A stretch of 64,000 nt of DNA from Planctomycetaceae bacterium (GTDB lineage Bacteria; Planctomycetota; Phycisphaerae; Sedimentisphaerales; UBA12454). Below the pieces are notes generated by a model, which saw nothing but the letters and a program-made list of their open reading frames with translations, was not told the DNA's origin and did no database searches. The position numbers and the translations under genes were made by a program. Of the stretch, positions 1 through 8,968 are shown in pieces; position 1 is the stretch's first letter, and the number at the start of each line of letters is the position of its first letter. The stretch is from assembly GCA_021371795.1 (NCBI GenBank), contig JAJFVK010000008.1:148159-212158 (forward strand). The letters are read 5' to 3'.

Positions 1-17
1 ACCTGAAAGGCCGATAG

Positions 18-26
18 TGGTATAAT
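18..26 (+). promoter_or_regulatory. Extended -10 promoter element upstream of the first ATPase gene
   Basis: The sequence reads TGGTATAAT, a perfect extended -10 box. Any -35 element would fall at or beyond the window edge and cannot be judged. It would place transcription start about 40 bases before the ATG at 75, so the ATPase gene may open its own transcript. Confidence 0.45.
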
Positions 27-74
27 GTCCCGGGAAGGGGCGGAGTTAGATTGTATCATTATATTTAAGGCGTT

Positions 75-1787
75 ATGAGTAAAAACCGGAGAAAATTAGG
101 CGAAATTCTCTATAAAAGCGGACTGATAGGCAAAGAAGCCTTAATCAGCGCCATCAAAACGAGCCAGCAGAAACACAAGCGGCTCGGCGAAGAGCTTATA
201 GAGCTGGGACTTACGACCGAAGAAGAAATCTGTAAAGCAATCGCCCATCAGTTTGGTCTCAATTACATCGACCTCGACAGATTCCACGTTTCCAAAGAGG
301 CGATGCAGCTTATTCCTAATGAAGTCGTCCAAAAATTCAGCGTTTTGCCGATAGCCAAAGAAAACGGCAAACTTAAACTTATCATCAGCGACCCGCTCGA
401 CCTCGATATGCTCGATACTTTGCGTTTCAGGCTCAACAGCGAGCTGGAATGCAGTATCGCAAGTCCCACAAAGATTCGTGCTTTCATCGAACGAAGCATC
501 GATAACGTTCGCAGCAGTATCGACGCCACGGCAGCGGAACTTGCCGCCGAGGGGCACTCGATTGAAGCGGAAATTCTCAAGGCTGAAGCTGCCGGCGAAG
601 ATGACGAAGGCCCGGTTATCAGGCTTGTAAACCTCATTATCGACGAAGCTGTTCGTATGAAGGCAAGTGATATTCACATCGAACCGATGACTGACCGCGT
701 AAGGGTTCGTTATCGTGTTGACGGCGTTTGTTCCGAACGAGATACGATACCAAAGCATATGCAGGCCTCGCTTCTCGCGAGATTCAAGATTTTGTCCGGT
801 ATGGACATTTCAGAACGAAGACTGCCGCAGGATGGAAGAATTCAGCGTGAAATCGACGGAAAGAAGATTGACTTCCGTGTTTCGGCGCTGCCAGGCTATC
901 ACGGCGAAAGTACCGTGCTTCGTATTTTGTCGCCGGAATCGATTAATATCGGTATTCAGGCGCTCGGTTTGGGCGATGAAGATAATCAGAAATTTTTAAG
1001 AATCATCAAAAGGCCGAACGGCATTTTCCTTGTAACAGGCCCAACCGGTAGCGGTAAAAGTACAACGCTTTATTCAGCGTTGAAGGAACTCAACAAGCCT
1101 GACAAGAAAATTATTACTGCTGAAGACCCTGTCGAATATAACGTAGCCGGCATTAATCAGTGTCAGGTGAAAGAGGATATTGGACTTACTTTTGCAAAGA
1201 TTTTGAGAGCTATGCTGCGTCAGGCGCCGAACGTGATTCTCGTCGGTGAAATTCGTGACGGCGAAGTTGCGGATATCGCCATTCAAGCCGCTCTTACAGG
1301 CCACTTGGTGTTTAGTACGCTGCACACAAACGACGCGTCGAGTGCGATTACGCGTCTTATCGATATGGGCGTAAAGCCGTTCCTTGTCTCAAGTTCCATT
1401 CAGGCTATTATGGCACAGCGTCTTGTTCGAAGGCTTTGCCCGAATTGCAAGATTATCGATGAGCATCCCGACCCGCACTATTTAAGACTGCTCAATATCG
1501 GGCCGGAAGATTTGAAAAAACATCAGATTTACAAAGGTGCCGGATGCAACAAGTGCCACGGCATGGGTTATAAAGGCCGACAGGGCATTTTTGAAATACT
1601 TGAAATGAACTCCCAATTGCGTGAGCTTGCTTTCGCAAGGGCGCCGGCTTCTGAAATAAGAAAAGCCGCCAAAGCGAGCGGTATGAGTACTCTGCTCGAA
1701 GACGGCAGACAAAAGATATTTAAAGGTATAACCACGCCTGAAGAAGTATCGAAACATTCACAGGCTGAAGGTTTGGTTTTGGATTAA
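75..1787 (+). CDS. PilB/GspE-type assembly ATPase (first copy)
   Basis: Cytoplasmic hexameric ATPase that drives pilus or pseudopilus assembly. The 570 residues show an N-terminal GspE/MshE-type domain (about 1-160), then the ATPase core. Walker A GPTGSGKST lies at residues 322-330, the Walker B-like VILVGEIRDGE follows, then the LTGHLVFSTLHTND stretch. A tetracysteine zinc site is formed by C455/C458 and C491/C494. Length and zinc site match assembly ATPases (PilB/GspE) rather than retraction ATPases. AAGG at 67-70 precedes the ATG by four bases. It is a clear paralog of the ATPase at 3412, which lies nearer the pilC gene. Which system each serves cannot be told from sequence. Family call is near certain; the exact name (PilB, GspE or MshE) is not. 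Confidence 0.93.
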   Translation: MSKNRRKLGEILYKSGLIGKEALISAIKTSQQKHKRLGEELIELGLTTEEEICKAIAHQFGLNYIDLDRFHVSKEAMQLIPNEVVQKFSVLPIAKENGKLKLIISDPLDLDMLDTLRFRLNSELECSIASPTKIRAFIERSIDNVRSSIDATAAELAAEGHSIEAEILKAEAAGEDDEGPVIRLVNLIIDEAVRMKASDIHIEPMTDRVRVRYRVDGVCSERDTIPKHMQASLLARFKILSGMDISERRLPQDGRIQREIDGKKIDFRVSALPGYHGESTVLRILSPESINIGIQALGLGDEDNQKFLRIIKRPNGIFLVTGPTGSGKSTTLYSALKELNKPDKKIITAEDPVEYNVAGINQCQVKEDIGLTFAKILRAMLRQAPNVILVGEIRDGEVADIAIQAALTGHLVFSTLHTNDASSAITRLIDMGVKPFLVSSSIQAIMAQRLVRRLCPNCKIIDEHPDPHYLRLLNIGPEDLKKHQIYKGAGCNKCHGMGYKGRQGIFEILEMNSQLRELAFARAPASEIRKAAKASGMSTLLEDGRQKIFKGITTPEEVSKHSQAEGLVLD

Positions 1788-1807
1788 TTATACCGATTGG
1801 TATAATT
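1786..1807. repeat. Perfect 9-bp stem-loop overlapping the ATPase stop codon
   Basis: AATTATACC (1786-1794) pairs perfectly with GGTATAATT (1799-1807) around a GATT loop; the TAA stop shares its first bases. There is no T-run after it, so it is a poor intrinsic terminator. The rest of the spacer to 1907 is a GC-richer block with more short inverted repeats (GTCGTA/TACGAC, ATCGTACGAT) and ends in a T-run near 1878-1884. Confidence 0.6.
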
Positions 1808-1907
1808 GCTCGCGTGTCGTAAAGTTTGTACGACTTCGCGGCCCGCTTCGCTTTACCCGCGGAGCATCGTACGATAATTTTTTTAACATGTATTACAGGA
1901 TTTATAA

Positions 1908-3044
1908 ATGGCTACTGTACATATTGACAGGCTTCTCGAAGCATGTATTAAAATGGGCGGTTCAGACTTGCACATCACAGTCGGAAGACCGCCGGTATTA
2001 AGACTCCACGGCAGGCTTCGTTCGCTCGAAACAAAAGTTCTCGAACCTGAAGATACGACAGCACTTATGAAGAGTATCACTCCTGACAAAAACCAGCAGG
2101 AGTTCCAGGAAGTAGGAAGTACAGACTTCGGTTTTGCTTTTGGCGATAAAGCCCGTTTCAGAACCGCAGTTTTCCGTCAAAAAGGCAACGTCGCGATGGT
2201 TTTGCGTTTGATTCCGTCAGAGCTGATGAGCTTTGATAAAATCGGTTTGCCGAAGATTTGCGCGGCTCTGTGCAGAAGGCCCAGAGGTTTGTTCCTCGTT
2301 ACCGGCCCGACCGGAAGCGGAAAAACCACAACGCTTGCCAGTATGATTAACTATATCAACGAAACGCTCGACCGGCACATCATTACAGTTGAGCATCCTA
2401 TCGAATATTATCATCAGCACAAAAAATCGATTATCAATCAGCGTGAAGTCGGCATAGACGTGCCTTCATTTGCCGAATCTTTGAGAAGAGCTTTAAGACA
2501 GGACCCTGACGTTATCCTCGTCGGTGAATTGCGAGACCTTGAAACAATGGAAAACGCTATTCGTGCCGCGGAAACCGGACACTTGGTGTTCAGTACAGTT
2601 CACACCACCGGCTGCCAGGGTACTATCAACCGTATCGTCAACGTGTTCCCTGTTGACCAGCAGGAACAGATTCGTATTCAGTTGAGCACAAACTTGATTG
2701 CGGTTTTGAGTCAGGCGTTGTGTCCATTGAAAGTCGGCAAAGGCCGAGTCGCCGCTTATGAATTTATGGTGGTAACACCGGCTATTTCGAACCTTATTCG
2801 CGAAAACAAGACCTTTAGAATCGAGTCTGCGATTCAAACTGGTAAGGGACTTGGTATGCAGCTTCTCGATGACCATCTTTGGGAACTGTACGATTCGGAC
2901 AAGATAAGTCTTGAAGAGATGGTTGAAAAGGCCAGACAGCCGAGTATGCTTCTCGAAAAAGCCGAGAAGAAACTGGGCGGCAGAACTGCCGAATTTATGA
3001 AAGAGCTGGAAGGAATCGGGCCTATTATTGGGGCGAAAGAGTAA
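1908..3044 (+). CDS. pilT: PilT-type twitching motility / retraction ATPase
   Basis: Retraction ATPase of the type IV pilus, cytoplasmic, depolymerising pilin at the base. The 378-residue length fits PilT. Walker A GPTGSGKTT starts at residue 133, followed by an EHPIEY motif, a Walker B-like VILVGELRDLET, and the AETGHLVFSTVHTT segment that marks PilT rather than PilB. The tetracysteine zinc site of the flanking ATPases is absent, as expected. The gene lies between two PilB-like genes, 120 bases after the first and 367 before the second. Its presence argues for a genuine retractable pilus rather than only a secretion pseudopilus. PilU is an alternative but is usually not the sole copy. Confidence 0.92.
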   Translation: MATVHIDRLLEACIKMGGSDLHITVGRPPVLRLHGRLRSLETKVLEPEDTTALMKSITPDKNQQEFQEVGSTDFGFAFGDKARFRTAVFRQKGNVAMVLRLIPSELMSFDKIGLPKICAALCRRPRGLFLVTGPTGSGKTTTLASMINYINETLDRHIITVEHPIEYYHQHKKSIINQREVGIDVPSFAESLRRALRQDPDVILVGELRDLETMENAIRAAETGHLVFSTVHTTGCQGTINRIVNVFPVDQQEQIRIQLSTNLIAVLSQALCPLKVGKGRVAAYEFMVVTPAISNLIRENKTFRIESAIQTGKGLGMQLLDDHLWELYDSDKISLEEMVEKARQPSMLLEKAEKKLGGRTAEFMKELEGIGPIIGAKE

Positions 3045-3307
3045 ATGCCGATTTTGAAAAAAATTTGCGGATGAACAGAATTTTGACCGTGATTTTTGAA
3101 AAAACAATGGCATTTCCGCTAAGTGTCAAGTCGGGATCGACAGAAAAGCGATAACTTTCCTCATCTAATTTTTCTGTTTATGAAAGTGTTTGTCAAAAAG
3201 ATAGTTAGAATATGTCGACTTGTTGCATTTTACCCATATTGCCAGTTTAGTGATATGAAAAAACATAATTACTGGACTTTGTTGTTGTGTTTATTACAAT
3301 AAACCAG

Positions 3308-3337
3308 TTGTCGTGTTCATAATTTTCTTGCTATAAT
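3308..3337 (+). promoter_or_regulatory. Sigma-70-like promoter for the pilB-pilC block
   Basis: TTGTCG (3308-3313) and a consensus TATAAT (3332-3337) are separated by 18 bases. Start of transcription would be near 3344, giving a leader of about 68 bases that includes the hairpin next to the ribosome binding site. Confidence 0.55.
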
Positions 3338-3381
3338 AAAGTTACGAACGTATAGTTTAATTGTTAAGAAACAATATTAAT

Positions 3382-3406
3382 TAACCCGTAAGGGTTAGTT
3401 GGAGGT
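3382..3406 (+). promoter_or_regulatory. Leader hairpin with GNRA loop directly before a strong ribosome binding site
   Basis: TAACCC (3382-3387) and GGGTTA (3392-3397) pair perfectly around GTAA, which in RNA is a GNRA tetraloop. Three bases later comes GGAGGT (3401-3406), five bases before the ATG at 3412. The stem ends just outside the ribosome footprint core, so it could tune mRNA stability or initiation. Confidence 0.5.
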
Positions 3407-3411
3407 CTCAA

Positions 3412-5160
3412 ATGGCCAAAGACATTCCAATAGAACAGTTGCGTGGACGATCGTTAGGTCGCATCCTTGTTAAGATGGGCGTCCTGACAAGGGATAAAAT
3501 TCATCAGTGCCTGGCCGTTCAAAAGAAAAAGGGCGGCGGTGTTCTCCTTGGTCAGGTTATGCTCGAACTTGCGATGGTCGACCAAAAGCAACTCAACAAA
3601 GCACTGGCTGCGCAGCGAGGTATGGAATTTATCGAGATGGGCGGTATGGATATCGATAAATCCGTCATCGAGTTGGTTCCCGCACAAATGGCTAATGCAT
3701 ATCGTGTTATTCCCCTTGAATACAGCAAAACCGACAATAGTATGCTGGTTGCGATTGACAGCCCAGACAATTTCAAGGCCACTGACGATTTAAGTACTCT
3801 GATGGGTTACAAGGTAAGGGCGAAAGTCGCCACTCCGACCGACCTTGATGAGATGCTCAAGAAATACTACTCCAAAGAAGATGAAAGCATTAACGACCTG
3901 ATTGGTCAGCTTGAAGGCGATGATTTTCTTGGCGAGTTCGCCGGCAGAGACCACAGTATCGACCTTGACGAGTTGAAAGAGCTTGCCGAGTCGAACCCGG
4001 TTAAAAAACTGCTCAACCTTGTGCTGCTTCAGGCGATTAAGGACAAAGCATCAGACGTTCACTTCGAACCATTCGAAGCTGAATATAAAATGAGATACAG
4101 AATTGACGGTGTGCTGTATGAAATGATACCGCCGCCGAAACACATTGCCGTAGCGATTAGTTCGAGAATTAAGGTTATGGCGAACCTCGACATCGCGGAA
4201 AGAAGAATGCCGCAGGACGGAAGAATTCCGCTTACGGTTCAGGGTCATCAGGTTGACCTTCGTGTCGCTATTTTGCCGACGATGTTTGGCGAAAGCGTCG
4301 TGCTTCGTATTCTTGACCGTTCACAGCTCGATTTGAAGCTTGAGAATCTCGGTCTGTCTCCGCGTGATATGGAAACGATTCGTCTGCTGGTGCAAAAGCC
4401 GAACGGCATTTTGATTGTTACCGGCCCGACCGGCAGCGGAAAAACAACAACGCTTTATTCAGCTCTTAAAGAGCTTAATACAATTGACGCTAAACTGATT
4501 ACTACCGAAGACCCCGTCGAGTATGACATCGACGGCATTATACAGGTTCAAATGAAGCCGGAAATCGGTCTGACGTTCGCGAGCTGTCTGCGTTCAATTT
4601 TGCGTCAGGACCCGGACGTGATAATGGTCGGTGAAATTCGTGACCTTGAAACCGCGCAGATTTCCGCGCAGGCATCGCTGACAGGCCACCTTGTATTCAC
4701 CACGCTTCACACGAACGACGCCCCGAGTGCGATTGCCCGTCTTGTGGACCTTGGTCTTGAGCCGTTTTTGATTACAGCGACTCTCGAAGGCGTTATCGCA
4801 CAAAGACTCGTCAGAAAAATCTGCGAGAATTGCAAAGAAGCGTACGAGCCGACCGAAGAGCAGCTTATGGAGCTTGATTTGAAGCCGGATATGATTCAGG
4901 GCAAGAAATTCTATTACGGCCGCGGCTGCGACCAGTGCAACAACACAGGTTACAGAGGTCGAATGGGACTTTATGAAATAATGATATTTGACGATGATAT
5001 GCGCCAGCTTGTTATGAATAGCGCCTCGACGAACGTCCTGCGAAACGCCGCGAAGAAAACGGGTATGACTACGCTGCGTGAAAAAGGTCTCAAGGCAATA
5101 TTCGACGGCATTACAACGATTGAAGAAGTTGTAAAAGAAACAGCAATGGAAGAACTATAA
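3412..5160 (+). CDS. pilB: PilB-type pilus assembly ATPase (second copy)
   Basis: Second assembly ATPase, 582 residues. An N-terminal GspE/MshE-type domain occupies about residues 5-165. The ATPase core carries Walker A GPTGSGKTT from residue 338, a Walker B-like VIMVGEIRDLET, and LTGHLVFTTLHTND. The zinc site is C471/C474 and C506/C509. The start is secure: GGAGGT five bases upstream. It is followed 115 bases later by pilC and then the pilins, so it is the most likely partner of PilC and the better candidate for the name PilB. It resembles the protein at 75 along its whole length but differs clearly in the linker between the N-terminal domain and the core. Confidence 0.94.
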   Translation: MAKDIPIEQLRGRSLGRILVKMGVLTRDKIHQCLAVQKKKGGGVLLGQVMLELAMVDQKQLNKALAAQRGMEFIEMGGMDIDKSVIELVPAQMANAYRVIPLEYSKTDNSMLVAIDSPDNFKATDDLSTLMGYKVRAKVATPTDLDEMLKKYYSKEDESINDLIGQLEGDDFLGEFAGRDHSIDLDELKELAESNPVKKLLNLVLLQAIKDKASDVHFEPFEAEYKMRYRIDGVLYEMIPPPKHIAVAISSRIKVMANLDIAERRMPQDGRIPLTVQGHQVDLRVAILPTMFGESVVLRILDRSQLDLKLENLGLSPRDMETIRLLVQKPNGILIVTGPTGSGKTTTLYSALKELNTIDAKLITTEDPVEYDIDGIIQVQMKPEIGLTFASCLRSILRQDPDVIMVGEIRDLETAQISAQASLTGHLVFTTLHTNDAPSAIARLVDLGLEPFLITATLEGVIAQRLVRKICENCKEAYEPTEEQLMELDLKPDMIQGKKFYYGRGCDQCNNTGYRGRMGLYEIMIFDDDMRQLVMNSASTNVLRNAAKKTGMTTLREKGLKAIFDGITTIEEVVKETAMEEL

Positions 5161-5167
5161 CGAGTGA

Positions 5168-5264
5168 AGATTGAAAAATGAAGAATGAAGATTTAAGGAA
5201 CGCCTTTGGCGTGATATTTATGAAAATCTTCAATCTACAATCTACAATCTTCAATATTCAATTT
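5168..5264. repeat. Palindromic intergenic element, family A copy 1
   Basis: A roughly 97-bp imperfect hairpin built from iterated GAAGATTGA / TCAATCTTC-like units around a central CGCC-TTT-GGCG. Nearly the same sequence recurs at 7774-7863, and looser relatives lie at 8862-8950 and 10406-10492. Confidence 0.75.
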
Positions 5265-5275
5265 AAAGGTGATTT

Positions 5276-6520
5276 ATGCCAGTATTTCAATATGAAGCTT
5301 TGGATGCCAATGGCGGCGAAATAAAAGGCCAGATTGAGGCGTTGAGCGGCGATGAAGCGTTGAGCAAGATTCGCAATATGGGCTATTTCCCCACAAAACC
5401 ACCGAAGGCAAAAGGCGGCGTGCGGGAAAAATTAGCCGCTGCGGCAAAGCCCAAGTCTCGCAGAGGTTCCGGCGGTAAAGTTAAAGTTAAGATGCTTACG
5501 CAGTTTGCTCGCCAGCTTTCGACTTTACAGGATGCCGGTCTGCCGATTCTGCGTTCGCTTAGAATTCTCGAAGAGCAGCAAAAGGGCGGAACATTCAGGC
5601 GTGTTATCGGTTATGTCGCCGACGATATTGAAAGCGGCTCGACGTTATCCGAAGCGCTTGGCAAATTCCCAAAGGCTTTCAACAGATTATTCGTCAACAT
5701 GGTGGCTGCCGGCGAAGTCGGCGGTGTGTTGGATGTCATTCTCGCAAGACTTGCCGATTTTATGGAAAAGGCGCAGAAGCTCAAAGCGAAAATCAAAGGC
5801 GCGATGGTTTACCCGCTCGTAGTTTTGGGCGCTGCGTTTGCTATCGTTATGGGTTTGATGATTGGCGTTATTCCGAAGTTCAGCCAGGTGCTTAAAGATA
5901 TGACCGGCGGCGAACTGCCCGCGCTTACACAGTTTCTTATAAAGATCAGTAACTGGCTGGCGTTTCAATACGGCTGGGCGGTAATGCTTGCGGTTCCGTT
6001 TATTATGATGTTTACCCTGCGAATCATCAGAAAATTCGGCGCAGGCAGATACATCCTTGACGCCATCAATCTTAGACTGCCGGTCGTCGGCAAAATCGTT
6101 TACAAAACTACCGTCGCGAGATGGACAAGAACGCTTGGTACGCTAATCAGCGCCGGCGTTCCGATTCTTGAGGCGATTAATATTACAGCCGATACATCAG
6201 GCAACGAAGTTTATGCGGCTATGCTTCACAAAGTACACAACGGTATTCGGCAGGGCGACACGTTCGCCAATCCGCTGCGTCAGTCGAAAACGGCTGACGG
6301 CCTGGTCGTCAATATGATTGATGTCGGCGAAGAGACGGGCGATATGGACAAAATGCTTTTGAAAATCGCAAACAACTTCGACGAAGATGTTGATGTGCTG
6401 GTCGGTTCGCTTATGAGTTTGCTCGAACCGATTATGATTCTCGTACTCGGAGGCGTTGTCGGTACTATCGTGCTGGCGATATTCCTGCCGATGGTCAAAA
6501 TTATTACATCGCTGATGTAA
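5276..6520 (+). CDS. pilC: PilC/GspF-type inner-membrane platform protein
   Basis: Polytopic inner-membrane protein on which the assembly ATPase acts to add pilin subunits. The 414 residues match the family length of about 400. The N-terminus MPVFQYEALDANGGEIKG is typical. Two tandem GspF domains follow (about 75-198 and 278-400), each opening with a QFARQLSTLQDAGLPIL- or RTLGTLISAGVPIL-like motif. Hydrophobic segments occur around residues 175-200, 225-250 and at the C-terminus (MILVLGGVVGTIVLAIFLPM). AAAGGTG precedes the ATG closely. It is the only platform protein in the window, although two assembly ATPases are present. Confidence 0.94.
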   Translation: MPVFQYEALDANGGEIKGQIEALSGDEALSKIRNMGYFPTKPPKAKGGVREKLAAAAKPKSRRGSGGKVKVKMLTQFARQLSTLQDAGLPILRSLRILEEQQKGGTFRRVIGYVADDIESGSTLSEALGKFPKAFNRLFVNMVAAGEVGGVLDVILARLADFMEKAQKLKAKIKGAMVYPLVVLGAAFAIVMGLMIGVIPKFSQVLKDMTGGELPALTQFLIKISNWLAFQYGWAVMLAVPFIMMFTLRIIRKFGAGRYILDAINLRLPVVGKIVYKTTVARWTRTLGTLISAGVPILEAINITADTSGNEVYAAMLHKVHNGIRQGDTFANPLRQSKTADGLVVNMIDVGEETGDMDKMLLKIANNFDEDVDVLVGSLMSLLEPIMILVLGGVVGTIVLAIFLPMVKIITSLM

Positions 6521-6676
6521 CGAAAATTAAAAATCAAAAATTAAATATCAAAATTGTGGAAGTTTAAAATTAAATATCTCTGTGAGCTCTGTGTTCTCTG
6601 TGGCTATTAAAAAAGAGAACTCTGGGGCTAAAAAACGTTAACAGTAATAATATTATTAATAGGAAAGGCAACTAAA

Positions 6677-7726
6677 ATGGAAACGAAAAGAAAATCAGGT
6701 TTTACAATCGTAGAATTGCTGACCGTTATGGCAATCATAGCTATTCTAATGGGCTTACTTCTGCCCGCGATGCAGGCGGTAAGAAAACTGGCTAAAGATG
6801 TAAGCCAAAAAGCGCAGTTCAAAACTATCGAAGCCGCTCTCGAAGCTTATGCCGGCGAAAACGGTACGTATCCGGAATCGTCAGTATCTCCTACAATTGT
6901 TACAAAGGCGACTGTTGGTGCTCACAAGCTTGCTGAAGCTTTAGTCGGAAGAGACATGCAGGGCTTTGACCCGAAATCAAGCTGGGATGCGGACACCGAT
7001 AGACTTGGTACGGCTAACACTGAAATTTATGCAAACAGAGAGGCTCCGCAGAGTTCTGAACAGGTTGAAGTTGATGCGTCTTTGAAGAGAAGACAGGAAG
7101 TGTATCTTAAGATACAGGATGTTGAAGCATATCAGGTTAATCAATTATTCAATAATTGCGGTGTTGTTTATCCCGGCAGCCTTGATAGTATCGGTACAGT
7201 AAGTTCAACTTATTATTCGGCACCGGTATTAACAGATACCTATCGTGCTAAGAAAGTTACTTTGCCGAATGGTACAAATTTACTGGCAGGTACGCCGATT
7301 CTTTATTATAAAGCTGACACCAGGCCTGATTCAGCTATCATAGCCGCAAATGGCCAAGAAACGGCATTTCCTGATACGCAGAAGGCCACCAATCGTGGAA
7401 CTGACGATCTTGCTCTGACGCCTTCAATTGATGCCATTGCAGATTATATATATGATGTCAATGATAACGATGATCTTGTTAAGTTGTATCAAATGATGAA
7501 ACCGACAGCTGCAAACGTACACTATTTTGATTCACAACATGAAGAGCAAGTTATTGTTAGAGGAACATCGCAGACAGTTAATGGTTTGTGGTTATTCTAT
7601 GATACTATCACAAATGAAAAAATGGCACAGCCGACTCCGTATAATCGCAACAGCTACATCCTGATTTCAGCAGGTTATGATGGCATTTACGGTACAAAGG
7701 ATGACATCTATAACTTTGAAAAATAA
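6677..7726 (+). CDS. Type IV pilin-like / pseudopilin protein (GspG-like, long form)
   Basis: Pilin-like protein with a class III leader: METKRKSG is cut after G8, leaving F9 and the invariant E13 (+5), then a hydrophobic helix of about 20 residues. The C-terminus SAGYDGIYGTKDDIYNFE resembles the calcium-binding tail of GspG-type major pseudopilins. At 349 residues it is more than twice a normal GspG, so it carries a large extra globular region. It is a paralog of the next protein: both share an LLPAMxxVRKxAKDVxxKAQ helix and the SAGxDGxYGTxDDI tail. AGGAAAGG lies about eight bases before the ATG. It may be the major or a structural pseudopilin; the sequence cannot decide. Confidence 0.82.
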   Translation: METKRKSGFTIVELLTVMAIIAILMGLLLPAMQAVRKLAKDVSQKAQFKTIEAALEAYAGENGTYPESSVSPTIVTKATVGAHKLAEALVGRDMQGFDPKSSWDADTDRLGTANTEIYANREAPQSSEQVEVDASLKRRQEVYLKIQDVEAYQVNQLFNNCGVVYPGSLDSIGTVSSTYYSAPVLTDTYRAKKVTLPNGTNLLAGTPILYYKADTRPDSAIIAANGQETAFPDTQKATNRGTDDLALTPSIDAIADYIYDVNDNDDLVKLYQMMKPTAANVHYFDSQHEEQVIVRGTSQTVNGLWLFYDTITNEKMAQPTPYNRNSYILISAGYDGIYGTKDDIYNFEK

Positions 7727-7741
7727 ATAACGGTTAGTAAT

Positions 7742-7880
7742 GCCGCAAAGGCACAAAGATGCGAAATGATTTAAGATTGAAAAATGAAGAATGAAGATTT
7801 AAGGAACGCCTTCGGCGTGATATTTATGAAAATCTTCAATCTACAAGCTTCAATATTCAATTTCTTTGTGTCTTTGCGGC
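7742..7880. repeat. Nested palindromic element: outer arms enclosing family A copy 2
   Basis: Outer arms GCCGCAAAGGCACAAAG-like at 7742-7758 and 7864-7880 are inverted repeats with one mismatch in 17. They enclose the family A copy at 7774-7863, about 90 bp and almost identical to 5168-5264 apart from a missing duplicated unit. The whole spacer could fold as one long hairpin. Confidence 0.75.
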
Positions 7881-7899
7881 TGAAAATAAGGGTGCAAAA

Positions 7900-8853
7900 A
7901 TGATGACCGAGAAAAAATATTGCCGTAAAAATGGTTTCACGCTCGTTGAGATTCTGACTGTTGTTTTCATAATCGCGATTCTACTTGGCGTTCTTATGCC
8001 GGCTATGAATATGGTTAGAAAAACCGCAAAGGACGTTCAGGAAAAAGCGCAGATGGCAAGTATTGACATCGGCTTGAATCTTTATAAAAACGAAAGCTGC
8101 TTCGGCGATTACCCGCAGTCTCGCGGTTATAACGAAACCGGTGCTGCGAAGTATTGCGGCGCACAAACGCTTTCTGAAGCGATGTTCGGTCAGGATTTAC
8201 TCGGCGTTGACCCGAATACAAGTTATGCAGTTGGTACAGGCACGCCTCCTTATGCTCCTGAATATGATTTCGGCAATCCCGCATATAACCTTGATAACAG
8301 AAAAGGCCCTTATCTCGACAGAACACATATCAGTGTTATGACTGCGCAAAATATTTATGATTCGAGTGCGTCAGCTATTGAGCCTGATTTATTTTTGATT
8401 TGTGATGTATATGCACGGGCGAAAAAATATGTAACACTGCCGAATGGAAACTCAAAGAAGGTGGCCATATCTACGCCGATTTTATATTACAAAGCAAACA
8501 TTTCAAAAACTAACAATAATGATTTAACAGATACTGGTACTGACAACAATATTTATGACAGTCAGGACAATGAAAAATTAATAGGATTGAAATCTCTGGG
8601 TGTGGAAAAAACCAAACTTAAGCATCATTTTGACCAAACTTATACAGAAGAACGGCAAGAAGGTGCAACAGTAGTAACATTAAATGGCAGGCAAATTTTC
8701 TATGAATTCATCTCTGACCCTATGACTTCAACAACAACGCCATTAATAAACCGTCCCGTAAGACCGGATAGTTTTCTTTTGATATCGGCCGGCAGCGATG
8801 GCCTGTACGGCACGTCCGACGATATCTGTAATTTCGAGCCTAACATTGAGTGA
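7900..8853 (+). CDS. Type IV pilin-like / pseudopilin protein, paralog of the preceding gene
   Basis: Pilin-like protein of 317 residues. The leader MMTEKKYCRKNG is cleaved after G12, giving F13 and E17 (+5), followed by a hydrophobic helix ending in LMPAMNMVRKTAKDV. The C-terminal SAGSDGLYGTSDDICNFE is a likely calcium-binding loop. It shares both ends with the upstream protein, while the middle parts differ more, suggesting tandem duplication followed by divergence of the exposed surface. The GTG/ATG choice is secure because the charged leader starts here; the upstream 20 bases contain a GGGTG ribosome-binding-like stretch. Likely exported and processed by a prepilin peptidase that is not encoded in the window. 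Confidence 0.82.
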   Translation: MMTEKKYCRKNGFTLVEILTVVFIIAILLGVLMPAMNMVRKTAKDVQEKAQMASIDIGLNLYKNESCFGDYPQSRGYNETGAAKYCGAQTLSEAMFGQDLLGVDPNTSYAVGTGTPPYAPEYDFGNPAYNLDNRKGPYLDRTHISVMTAQNIYDSSASAIEPDLFLICDVYARAKKYVTLPNGNSKKVAISTPILYYKANISKTNNNDLTDTGTDNNIYDSQDNEKLIGLKSLGVEKTKLKHHFDQTYTEERQEGATVVTLNGRQIFYEFISDPMTSTTTPLINRPVRPDSFLLISAGSDGLYGTSDDICNFEPNIE

Positions 8854-8861
8854 GTACTGAT

Positions 8862-8950
8862 TTAAGATTGAAGATTGTAGATTGAAGATTTGTGGAAACG
8901 CCTTTGGCGAATCTTTTTTATTCTTCATTATTCAATCTTCATTCTTAAAT
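8862..8950. repeat. Palindromic intergenic element, family A diverged copy
   Basis: Arms made of ATTTAAGATTGAAGATTG-like units pair with TTCAATCTTCATTCTTAAAT around CGCC-TTT-GGCG followed by a T-run. It may work as a transcription terminator or attenuator between two pseudopilin genes. Confidence 0.6.
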
Positions 8951-8968
8951 CCTTCAAAAGTGTGATTT

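Larger units (their letters stand above)
3045..3411. other. 367-bp intergenic region with promoter and leader for the second ATPase
   Basis: AT-rich, no convincing gene on either strand. It carries the promoter at 3308-3337 and the short leader hairpin at 3382-3397 described separately. The first half (3045-3300) has no clear terminator or repeat that I could recognise. Confidence 0.6.

Noticed and set aside
141..758. Long minus-strand reading frame of 205 codons inside the first ATPase gene
   Set aside because: It is antisense to a certain PilB-like protein and has no recognisable domain.
1786..1807. Intrinsic terminator after the first ATPase gene
   Set aside because: The stem is AT-rich and not followed by a T-run.
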